Shown: positions 16,918 through 25,015 of the stretch, one piece after another
Layout of the letters: the number at the start of each line of letters is the position of its first letter
How positions within the stretch are numbered: the first letter of the stretch is position 1
Source: Colwellia sp.
Lineage (GTDB): Bacteria > Pseudomonadota > Gammaproteobacteria > Enterobacterales > Alteromonadaceae
DNA: 64,000 nt
Direction of reading: 5' to 3'
NCBI GenBank assembly: GCA_022969175.1
Contig: JALJPB010000008.1
Span: 62,001-126,000, forward strand
Translations under genes and position numbers: made by a program
The notes under the pieces: generated by a model
Told to the model about the DNA's origin: nothing
Database searches by the model: none
The model's input: the letters and a program-made list of their open reading frames with translations, nothing else

Positions 16918-17997
16918 CTAGAGTTTCCGGCCTCTGAAAAGGTAACGTTCTAATACCTTCAAAGCAAAAACTATATAAATAATTGCTGAAGAAATAAGCA
17001 AAACTCGCTGCACTAAAATTTCACTAAAATTACTGTCAGCGCCCATAGCACTGTTAACAATCACCAACAAAGCGATGAAACCTGAGCTGTAATATTTGGC
17101 CATAGTAGAGCCTGAAAAAATATGACGGCCAAAAAACAGCGAGGTAGCCAGTAATAACAATAAGTAAAAATAAAACTGTGGTACCGCAACAATTAACCAA
17201 TAAAACACACAGGCAAACGCCCCGCCTAATAAGGTTGATAATAGCGAGTTTCTTCCCGCTTCTTTACCTTGTGCTAAATCAGGTTTTAAGATAAAGATGG
17301 CTGAAAAAACCATGACCAACAAATAATCCATTAAGCCATAAGTAATAAATACCGCCGCAATAGGAAAAACTACTAAGGTACTTTTTAAAGCCGTTAAAGC
17401 GGCTATTTTCGAATAACTATTGTTGTATTTAGGCTTAACAGGGAATTGAGTAAACTTAGGATCCGGAAAAACAAAGTGTGCTAACCAAATCATGCCAATG
17501 GTTAACCAACTTGAATAAACAAAACCTACCGAAAACCCTATTGCTAAACCTTCACTACTATTGGCAATCATAGGTAAAACCAAAATGGCAATCATCGACA
17601 TTAAGGTAAACCAAAACGAACCACCACGGTTTAAGTAGTAATATAAATGAAATAATACCAAGGCGAGCATAAGCAAATATGCGATGGGAAACTGCAAGAA
17701 GAACAATGAAAAAGCTAAACCTATGGCAAAGGCTTTAAGTGTGCTCATCATATTGTTAAAACTTGCACTGACCGAAGGTTTAGGCAATGGCATAGCCAAT
17801 AACATCGCGGTAAATACCGGCATTAAAAATGCCAGTGGCCAGTTAATTCCATAAGCAAGTGCGCAGGCAAAGGTTACCCCAAAGGAGAAACGCAGTACCC
17901 TCATATGGTTTGCATTTTCATACAAAGCAGCAAACCAGTTAGAGAATGTACTTTGCTTAGTTGCTATAAGTTTTGGAAGCACGAGTTTAAGAAACAT
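16918..17997 (-). CDS. DUF2955 / FUSC-like inner membrane protein
   Basis: The 359-residue protein is almost wholly membrane-spanning: two halves of about five helices each, separated by a hydrophilic stretch near residues 178-200. The layout and the central KSTLVVFPIAAVF region resemble DUF2955, related to the fusaric-acid-resistance/aromatic-acid exporter (FUSC, YdhK/AaeB) group. It starts 3 bp after the stop of the HlyD-family gene, so the two are translationally linked and probably form an export unit. The substrate is unknown and no outer membrane channel gene is adjacent on this strand. Confidence 0.8.
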   Translation of the reverse strand: MFLKLVLPKLIATKQSTFSNWFAALYENANHMRVLRFSFGVTFACALAYGINWPLAFLMPVFTAMLLAMPLPKPSVSASFNNMMSTLKAFAIGLAFSLFFLQFPIAYLLMLALVLFHLYYYLNRGGSFWFTLMSMIAILVLPMIANSSEGLAIGFSVGFVYSSWLTIGMIWLAHFVFPDPKFTQFPVKPKYNNSYSKIAALTALKSTLVVFPIAAVFITYGLMDYLLVMVFSAIFILKPDLAQGKEAGRNSLLSTLLGGAFACVFYWLIVAVPQFYFYLLLLLATSLFFGRHIFSGSTMAKYYSSGFIALLVIVNSAMGADSNFSEILVQRVLLISSAIIYIVFALKVLERYLFRGRKL

Positions 17998-18000
17998 AAA

Positions 18001-19122
18001 TTAATAGACATAAGAAAGCACGCTAAGTACTCTTATCCACAACCAGCCCATAGTATTCACAAACCAGTTGTCACCGGTGTATACTTGCACATCAGCTTGA
18101 CCGCCTAAACGTAACATGCCTTTGGCAGAGTCATCATCGAAGGTAATCATTACCGGAAAACGTTGAGCATCACGCAGCCACCCCGTTGACGACTCAACGC
18201 TGGCTAAGCCGCCAATAGCGCCCGTTGTTGAAGTTTCAACAGCAAAACCGATAGTGCTAATTTTACCTTTATAAATGGTACCGGGATTAACATCTAAAGA
18301 AATATCAACAGCGTTTCCTATCGCAAGGTTAGCTAGGTTATTCTCTCTAAGGTTCACTTGTATCCACACGTTGCCATATTCAACAAAAGTCATCACTGGC
18401 GCACCAGCATTAGCAAAATAGCCAGTATCAATCTGTAAATTGGTGATGCCGCCACGCCCAGGAGCAACCATTACCGTTCGACTTAAATCAAGTTGTGCTT
18501 TTTTTAACTTTGCCATTGCCGAACGGATCCGTGGATTTTTATTTCCTTCCACGCCTAATGCCTGTTTTGCTTTGTCTAAATTCGCTTCGGCACTGACCAA
18601 TTGCGCTTCACTCGCCTTGATTGCAGCGCGGGCTTTGTCACCATCAGAATGAGACAGCACATTCTTTTCTTCCATTTCAAATACGCGAGCGCTTTGGGCT
18701 TTAACATGTTCAACGTTAGTTTCTGCTACCACAACTTGTGCTTGAGCGGTAACCACGGTTGCCATACCAGCGCCAATTTCTTGTCCTGCTAACTCTAATG
18801 ATGCTTCTGCATTATCTACCGCTAACTGGTAATCACTGGTGTCTATTTCAAATAAAATATCGCCAGCTTCTACCACTTGATCTTGCTTAACAAGCACATT
18901 AGTAATTCGGCCAGAAACTTGTGGCACAATCGGAATAATATAAGTTTGTACTCTTGCTTGATCTGACCATGGCGCATGTCTGTCAGCAATAATGTACCAA
19001 ACAAAGACAAAAGCGGTGATAACCAACATATATTTGGTTATTTTACGCACTGGATCTTTGTTAATTTCTACACTTTCTTTAATTTCTTCTTTTGTTGCTG
19101 CTTTTGTATCTTTATCTGACAT
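18001..19122 (-). CDS. HlyD/EmrA-family periplasmic adaptor
   Basis: This is a membrane fusion protein: a short cytoplasmic N-terminus, one membrane helix (about residues 30-50 from ATG 19122), a biotinyl-lipoyl half (VPQVSGRITNVLVKQDQVVE), a long alpha-helical hairpin with Ala/Glu-rich heptads, the second lipoyl half (APGRGGITNLQ, then GYFANAGAPVMTFVE) and a beta-barrel (WIQVNLRENN). It would bridge the inner-membrane partner encoded next (DUF2955) to an outer-membrane channel. A longer TTG-initiated frame (19173) lacks a ribosome binding site; ATG 19122 has TGGAAA upstream. Confidence 0.88.
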   Translation of the reverse strand: MSDKDTKAATKEEIKESVEINKDPVRKITKYMLVITAFVFVWYIIADRHAPWSDQARVQTYIIPIVPQVSGRITNVLVKQDQVVEAGDILFEIDTSDYQLAVDNAEASLELAGQEIGAGMATVVTAQAQVVVAETNVEHVKAQSARVFEMEEKNVLSHSDGDKARAAIKASEAQLVSAEANLDKAKQALGVEGNKNPRIRSAMAKLKKAQLDLSRTVMVAPGRGGITNLQIDTGYFANAGAPVMTFVEYGNVWIQVNLRENNLANLAIGNAVDISLDVNPGTIYKGKISTIGFAVETSTTGAIGGLASVESSTGWLRDAQRFPVMITFDDDSAKGMLRLGGQADVQVYTGDNWFVNTMGWLWIRVLSVLSYVY

Positions 19123-19208
19123 GATATTTCCATTAAAAATCAAACGAATAATTAGTAGTTCACACAATTTCATTAACTTTTATTAAGTTTTTATTAAGCT
19201 TTAATAAG

Positions 19209-21563
19209 TTATCTATTTTCCAATCGATTGTAATCAAACAAACCATAAACGATATTATCATCTTTTTTATGTACTTGATGTACTTTGTCACTATAACGCC
19301 AAAAGTCAGGGTTAGTTCGACGAACACCATAGTTATCAAGTAATTGCTTATAGGTTTTGTCATCAACCACAGCGGTAAACTGTTGAACAAATGCGGCTAA
19401 TTGAGACTCTTTAACATTAAAAATAATTTGCGGGTAACTACCGATATAACCGTGAAATAACTCAGCACTGTCAAGTTTTGGCAAATGGTTACTTTCTGAA
19501 AACAATAAACTTGAAACGTTTTTATAACTGTTATGACGAAGTAAGGTGAAGCTTTGTTGATTGCCCTGCTCATCTTCGACATAAATAAAGCTTGTTTGAC
19601 CCAGTTGCTGAACCGCTAAATTAGGTAGTTTTTGCAATTGTGCCAACTCACCCTTGGTGACAGTAACAAAAGAAGCGCCATTTTTATCCGCTCTTTGTTT
19701 AGGTAAACTCTGGTAATAACGCGAGCGTAAACTCGTTAATATTTCTTTTTTATGATTGTCAGTTTGGTAGACAATGGTATTTTCTTGATCAAAAAAGAAA
19801 TTATGACCATTAAGATAGCTATGTAACTCTTTGGTAGAGTCTCGATACCAGCCTTTTATTTCTTCTTTACGTTCACTTTTTGGCAATAAGGTAATAAACG
19901 ACATTTCACTTTCGATACGTAAAAAATCCATGTACAAACGCGATAATAATTGATGACGCACAGGTCCATAAATATCAAAACCTGCCACTAATAAATAATG
20001 TATGCGCTCAAAAACAGGGTAATTGATTAACCATGCTGTTTTAGGTGTTTCACCGTGTAAACCATTTAATACTATGCCACTGTCAAAGTTTCTAAAAATG
20101 GTTAAACCCGCATTTTCATCACCCTGCCAAATCGTGTCTGTTCCTAAGAATTTATGCGCGATTTCTTTGTTACTCAACGCCGCTTTTTGTGCCTCAATAT
20201 AGGCTTTTTCTTTCTTAGAGAATTTTAACCAACTGGTTGTGGTGTAATTGTGCACACTAAAATCAGAGGGTAAGTCTAAGTTCTCAGCTTGTTGATAGAT
20301 AAAGTTACCATAAGCTTCTGATTTTAAGTTCTTGGGATCTCTAAAGAATACCCAAAATTTGTCTTGAATAACACTTAACGCCACCTGCCCTCTACATGAT
20401 GGTCCTTTGATAAAACCATCAATAAAAAACTGAGCACTGTCTAACATAAACTCATAACGTACATAAGCAGGAATAGAAGCAAAAACGACAAATGGGTTAC
20501 TTTTATTATAATCAGGAAGAAATTTCACAGTGAAGCTATTTTTATAAAACAACTTTTCCCAACGCACTGCCCGTGCTTTATTCAAAGCATAAGGCATATG
20601 AGTTTTATCTAAAATTGTGCCAGTTTCTTGTCTTAAACGATAATAGACCTTGTCTGCTTTAGGGTCTTGATAGGGGCGGCGAGATGCAATTTCATCAATA
20701 GGCTGGCCAGGCGCACTGCGAGATCGTACTAAGTTAAAATAAATAGGTAACTCATTAGCACTTACTTTTTCTTCTGAAAAATAAAGGTGACCTAAAAAGA
20801 GATGCTCGTAAATATAACGGCCAACAAGAATTGATTTATTATCACTACCATTTAACCGTTTTTCCCATTTTGCAACTCGTATCTTAATAGCATCGCTAAG
20901 CTCTTTCGGCTGTGCCATGGGTGAGCCTTGTCTTATCCATTCTTTAAGTACTTTAAACTCACTATTTTCAATAGCAGGTAAACCATAAGGCATGCCAGCA
21001 AGTAGCGAGTCTTCTTTATAATCATCAAGGGTTTCTATACTGGGGCAGGATTGTGAGCGAGTTAGAGAAAAATCAAAATCATCAGGCAAAACATCAGTGG
21101 TCGGTAATGGATGAGCTTTTTTTAGTTCAAGTAGTTGATACAAGACACTGCCATTTAAGTTGGCCATTGGCGTTTGACTACGCTCATTCAATACAGGTTT
21201 AAAGGGATATTTTTTATCACGCCACTCTTGAGTATTTTTTGCATCAACAAAAACCCGTGTCGGTTCAACTTCACTAAAACGTGTTGCATAAACCACTTCA
21301 GGTGAAAAACCACGGTCGATACCTTCTGGCGAAGACAACTTTAATTGACATGGGGCATCGTAACAACCATGACAAACCACACAGCGATTTTCTAATACCG
21401 GTTTTACTTCATCTAAAAATATGGCAGCTAAAGGGGTATCCGCAGCAACTATACGGTCACGTACTTTTGCGGGACCATAACTCTCGTCTAGTTCTGCGGT
21501 AGAGTCAGAACATGCAGAGATAACAAAACTAAAAATAACAATAAACAAAAAACGAAATGTCAT
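19209..21563 (-). CDS. cti: Fatty acid cis/trans isomerase (Cti)
   Basis: Cti converts cis-unsaturated membrane fatty acids to trans isomers in the periplasm, rigidifying the membrane under stress. The protein (784 residues) begins with a lipoprotein-like signal (ISACSD); a c-type heme motif (ENRCVVCHGCYDAPC) follows at about residue 59. The bulk matches the Cti family, including QTPMANLNGSVLYQLLELKK, IDEIASRRPYQDP and RTNPDFWRYSDKVH. The longest frame begins at TTG 21605; ATG 21563 follows AGG at good spacing and begins the signal peptide. A GGDEF gene ends 46 bp upstream and the HlyD gene begins 86 bp downstream, all on one strand. Confidence 0.92.
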   Translation of the reverse strand: MTFRFLFIVIFSFVISACSDSTAELDESYGPAKVRDRIVAADTPLAAIFLDEVKPVLENRCVVCHGCYDAPCQLKLSSPEGIDRGFSPEVVYATRFSEVEPTRVFVDAKNTQEWRDKKYPFKPVLNERSQTPMANLNGSVLYQLLELKKAHPLPTTDVLPDDFDFSLTRSQSCPSIETLDDYKEDSLLAGMPYGLPAIENSEFKVLKEWIRQGSPMAQPKELSDAIKIRVAKWEKRLNGSDNKSILVGRYIYEHLFLGHLYFSEEKVSANELPIYFNLVRSRSAPGQPIDEIASRRPYQDPKADKVYYRLRQETGTILDKTHMPYALNKARAVRWEKLFYKNSFTVKFLPDYNKSNPFVVFASIPAYVRYEFMLDSAQFFIDGFIKGPSCRGQVALSVIQDKFWVFFRDPKNLKSEAYGNFIYQQAENLDLPSDFSVHNYTTTSWLKFSKKEKAYIEAQKAALSNKEIAHKFLGTDTIWQGDENAGLTIFRNFDSGIVLNGLHGETPKTAWLINYPVFERIHYLLVAGFDIYGPVRHQLLSRLYMDFLRIESEMSFITLLPKSERKEEIKGWYRDSTKELHSYLNGHNFFFDQENTIVYQTDNHKKEILTSLRSRYYQSLPKQRADKNGASFVTVTKGELAQLQKLPNLAVQQLGQTSFIYVEDEQGNQQSFTLLRHNSYKNVSSLLFSESNHLPKLDSAELFHGYIGSYPQIIFNVKESQLAAFVQQFTAVVDDKTYKQLLDNYGVRRTNPDFWRYSDKVHQVHKKDDNIVYGLFDYNRLENR

Positions 21564-21609
21564 GGCAAAACCTATAATACATAAAAATAATAAATAAAGA
21601 AACAATCAA

Positions 21610-23187
21610 CTACTTAAGTAAAAACTTTTCAATACAAAACTGATTACGACCATTATCTTTGGCCTGGTATAGTGCCTTATCTGCCAATTTAATGATGTCA
21701 TCACCTTTAAACTGTTTTTTACCCTGACTAGGCTCAACTAAACATAAGCCTAAACTTAGCGTCAGCAATGATGATGTAGGTGAGTCAGGGTGTTCTATGG
21801 CAATTTTTTGCAAAGCTTGCAATATTTCATTGGCTTTCTCATCAACAAAATTGGCGGTAACATCACTAAATATCATAATAAATTCTTCACCGCCATAACG
21901 AGCGCAAATATCATGGCTGCGCTTAAAAAAGTGATTAAGTAACTGCGCAACTTCAATTAACGCTTTATCACCCGCTTGATGCCCTAAACTATCGTTAAAA
22001 CGTTTAAAGTGGTCAATGTCGGCCATGATTAGGCAAAATCGAATATTATGTCGTGTTAATAAGTTTAATTGCTCATTAAGGTGCAATTCAAACGCCCTTC
22101 GATTAGCAATATTAGTTAACGGGTCTAAAAAGGCTTGTGCACTTAATAGCTTCTTTTGCTTTTTTGCCATTAAAGTCAGTTGATTAAAATCTCTAGAAAA
22201 ACCATTTAACTCAACTATATTAGTTGTTTCATTTAAAACGTTCAAACTCTGCTCTGTTTTCATACTTTTTAACTCGGAGGCTAACTTTTCAACAGGCTTA
22301 ACAAAAATGTTAATAAAATAACGATGAATAATAAATAATAATAAAAAGAATACTGAAACATAGATAATACCGCGAAAACCAAACCACGCTTCCATTGTTG
22401 TACTGGTATGAACAATGGTAAGTAATGCTATCGCTTGTCCGTGAAAGTCTTTTACTAATCTTTCATTGGTCGGCGTTATTCGAAAAAAAGCTTTGTTATC
22501 TCGCCAATCAGCTAAGTGATCATATGATTGGCCTTTATCTAAGCTCGTCATATTTATCTCAGTCCGAGTACTGACGGCCAAATGATTTAAAAATGACTTT
22601 TTAATCAGTCGAACAAATAATAAATACCCTTGATGATCTTTAGTGCTGTTTAAGCGTTTTATTGGCATAACACTAAAAAATGCAGGACCTTTTATCGTTT
22701 GTATAATTCCCTTATTAGCTTGATTTTTATCAGCTAGGATATTATTTATTAATAATATTTTATTTTTTGGGTAACGATTAAAATTTAAAAACTCAAAAGG
22801 AATTTTATCGCCAGTAGACAAGTCGAGTGTTTTCTCGAAGACTATTGAAAAAGCCTTATCAATAAAAAAAGCGCCTTCAATGTCAAGATTTCTAAAACTA
22901 TCGTTTATTAGGTACTCATTTTCATCGAATAACTCCGGCTTTTGCATAAACCGGTAGCTGGTATTTGATAACGCATAATCGTAATTACTCGTAGCAAGGT
23001 TAACGAGTTGGTTATTTGCCGCTAAAGAAATATCAGCAATATCTTGCTCAATTATAATAGCAAGTGCTTGCTCAATATTAGGCCGTTCTATAAAAATTCG
23101 ATAACTGATTTTAGTTAGAATAAAAATAAAAAAAATCAGAATAAACAACCTAAATTGTAATTGATTGACGGTAAGTTGTTTTTTCAT
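21610..23187 (-). CDS. Membrane diguanylate cyclase (GGDEF)
   Basis: The 525-residue protein has a membrane helix at about 11-30, a large periplasmic sensor region (to about 270, Cache-like), a second helix (about 272-292), a HAMP-like linker and a GGDEF domain (about 350-525). The active site is GGEEF and the upstream RSHD at the correct distance is an intact inhibitory I-site. It should therefore make cyclic di-GMP and be product-inhibited. It is the first gene of a possible four-gene minus-strand transcript with cti, the HlyD adaptor and the DUF2955 protein, though the 46-bp gap to cti makes operon membership an inference. Confidence 0.9.
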   Translation of the reverse strand: MKKQLTVNQLQFRLFILIFFIFILTKISYRIFIERPNIEQALAIIIEQDIADISLAANNQLVNLATSNYDYALSNTSYRFMQKPELFDENEYLINDSFRNLDIEGAFFIDKAFSIVFEKTLDLSTGDKIPFEFLNFNRYPKNKILLINNILADKNQANKGIIQTIKGPAFFSVMPIKRLNSTKDHQGYLLFVRLIKKSFLNHLAVSTRTEINMTSLDKGQSYDHLADWRDNKAFFRITPTNERLVKDFHGQAIALLTIVHTSTTMEAWFGFRGIIYVSVFFLLLFIIHRYFINIFVKPVEKLASELKSMKTEQSLNVLNETTNIVELNGFSRDFNQLTLMAKKQKKLLSAQAFLDPLTNIANRRAFELHLNEQLNLLTRHNIRFCLIMADIDHFKRFNDSLGHQAGDKALIEVAQLLNHFFKRSHDICARYGGEEFIMIFSDVTANFVDEKANEILQALQKIAIEHPDSPTSSLLTLSLGLCLVEPSQGKKQFKGDDIIKLADKALYQAKDNGRNQFCIEKFLLK

Positions 23188-23302
23188 TTGACTATATAAT
23201 TCCTAGTGAACTTGTAATTCCTAGCGAATATTTACCTTTCTAATTTGAAGCTAGCTTTATGAAAATAATAGCCAAAGCCTATATAACAAACGCTGTTTTT
23301 TT

Positions 23303-24154
23303 TTATACAGCAAAAGGGTATTTAATGGCATCATGGCATTGATAATCAATCACTTCAAAATCATCCATCGTCACCCATGTTTCCAAATCTTCTAATGTCT
23401 TTATCTTTGGATTAATCACCAATTTAGGAGATGGGAACGGCTGACGCTTTAATTGCACATTTTGCATTAAATCTAGCTGATCTTCATAAATATGGGCGTT
23501 AACAATTTTATGGTAGGCAATTCCTGCTTTTTTTCCAGTAATTTGTGCCATTAATGCCAGAAACACATAAACTTGCACCTGATTAAAATTTAAACCTAAT
23601 GGCACATCACATGAGCGTTGATAACTCGTTAAATAGAGAGTATCACCAAGTAAAGAGAAGTTGTGAGTATGCATACAAGGTCTTAAACAGCCCATATGAA
23701 ATTCACCAGGATTATAAAAGGTGATAATCTCTGCACGATCATCAATACCTTGACTTATGTTATCAACAACCTTTTTAAGTTGGTCAATATGACTCCCTTC
23801 AGGATTTGCCCAAGACCTTGCTTGAACACCATAAACACGGCCCATATCGTCTGGTCCTTTTCGTAAAGGATTATTGAGCCATGCCTCATTTAAATTAGCA
23901 TTAGCATCCCAAGTTTTCGTGCCTAAGGCACGAAAATCTGCGGCATTGTCATAACCACGAATATAGCCAATAAACTCTGCAATAGCAGATTTATAAAAGC
24001 TTTTACGGGTGGTGATCATTGGAAATTCATTTTTATCGACGCGGTACTCAAGATCAGCATTTATAACAGTTAAGCAACGCTTGCCTGTTCGTTCGTTTTC
24101 AATCCAAGTGCCTTGGTCAATAAGGCGCTGACATAAATCTAAATAAGCTTTCAT
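23303..24154 (-). CDS. thyA: Thymidylate synthase
   Basis: ThyA methylates dUMP to dTMP using methylene-tetrahydrofolate. The family signature is present: catalytic Cys in CLRPCMH, then [20 protein letters not shown], the [13 protein letters not shown] folate/nucleotide region and a C-terminal IKYPFAV. The length (283) is that of the longer ThyA group; E. coli has 264. The track frame begins with TTG 24160, but ATG 24154 follows AGAGGAAA and starts MKAYLDL, the usual beginning. It lies downstream of ptsP and a TauE-like gene; in E. coli that position is occupied by lgt-thyA. Confidence 0.93.
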   Translation of the reverse strand: MKAYLDLCQRLIDQGTWIENERTGKRCLTVINADLEYRVDKNEFPMITTRKSFYKSAIAEFIGYIRGYDNAADFRALGTKTWDANANLNEAWLNNPLRKGPDDMGRVYGVQARSWANPEGSHIDQLKKVVDNISQGIDDRAEIITFYNPGEFHMGCLRPCMHTHNFSLLGDTLYLTSYQRSCDVPLGLNFNQVQVYVFLALMAQITGKKAGIAYHKIVNAHIYEDQLDLMQNVQLKRQPFPSPKLVINPKIKTLEDLETWVTMDDFEVIDYQCHDAIKYPFAV

Positions 24155-24204
24155 GCTCAATTTCCTCTGAAATAATACTTTTACGGTGAATTATTGTGAT
24201 TTTA

Positions 24205-24996
24205 TTAAAAAATCATTTTAATGGCTACTAAAATAAGAAAAGCAGCAAAGAATTTTTTTAATAGCGCAATGGGGACTTTGCTCGATAATTTTACCCCATA
24301 ACGAGCAAACACCGATGAACTTAATACAATACCTAACAGCGCCGGCAGGTAAACATAACCAAAGCTCCATGGCGGAATATTCGGTTGCCCCCAACCACTA
24401 ATGATATATCCTATTGAGCCAAACACTGCGACCATTACTCCGCAAACTGTCGCTACACTTATCGCTTGACGCATTGGCAAACCAAAGTAACTTAATGTTG
24501 GTACTAACACTACACCACCAGCAATGCCCATCAAACTCGCTAAAACACCAGTAAACATGCCCAAAATACGTAAGACAAAGTTACTCGGCATAGTATGGTT
24601 ATTATTACTTTTTGTTGAAATTAACATATAACCCGCAAGCACAATGACGGCACTAGCAAAAAATGTTGTTAAGGTTTTTGCTGATAAAATGGAAGCTAAA
24701 TAAGCGCCAACTAGCCCGCCAACAGCAACAAAAATCATTAAGACTTTAGCTAAAGGCCAATGAATATTATTGTGCTGATGATGAACAAGCGCCGCCGAAG
24801 ATGAAGTAACAATAATCGATGCTAACGAGGTTGCTAAGGCAATTGGCATAACAACCTCTGAATCGACATTTATGAGGGGTAATAAATAAACTAATGTCGG
24901 TACAATAATTAAACCACCACCAATACCGAGCAAGCCAGCTAAAAAACCGACTAAACTACCAATAAGTAAACAAGTAACAAAAACCGTTATCAACAC
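24205..24996 (-). CDS. TauE/SafE-family sulfite exporter-like permease
   Basis: The 263-residue protein has about eight membrane helices in two related halves, each opening with the family's glycine-rich motif: FLAGLLGIGGGLIIVPTLVY and GVLASLMGIAGGVVLVPTLS. TauE/SafE members move sulfite, organosulfonates or related anions; the substrate here is unknown. The start is GTG 24996, since no ATG lies near the first helix. It is encoded 19 bp after ptsP and 50 bp before thyA on the same strand, so it is probably co-transcribed with them. Confidence 0.87.
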   Translation of the reverse strand: MLITVFVTCLLIGSLVGFLAGLLGIGGGLIIVPTLVYLLPLINVDSEVVMPIALATSLASIIVTSSSAALVHHQHNNIHWPLAKVLMIFVAVGGLVGAYLASILSAKTLTTFFASAVIVLAGYMLISTKSNNNHTMPSNFVLRILGMFTGVLASLMGIAGGVVLVPTLSYFGLPMRQAISVATVCGVMVAVFGSIGYIISGWGQPNIPPWSFGYVYLPALLGIVLSSSVFARYGVKLSSKVPIALLKKFFAAFLILVAIKMIF

Positions 24997-25015
24997 TTTA
25001 TACTCTCAGATATCA

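Noticed and set aside
15149-19122. OprO/P-type porin as the outer-membrane channel of the HlyD-DUF2955 exporter
   Set aside because: It is transcribed in the opposite direction and belongs to a porin family, not to the TolC-type channels that partner HlyD adaptors.
19180-19209. TTATTAAG repeats between the cti and HlyD genes as a terminator
   Set aside because: The repeats are AT-only and do not form a stable stem; kept only as a remark in the operon finding.
23292-23315. GCTGT/ACAGC stem after thyA
   Set aside because: Only five pairs around a long A-only loop that overlaps the thyA end; too weak to call a terminator.
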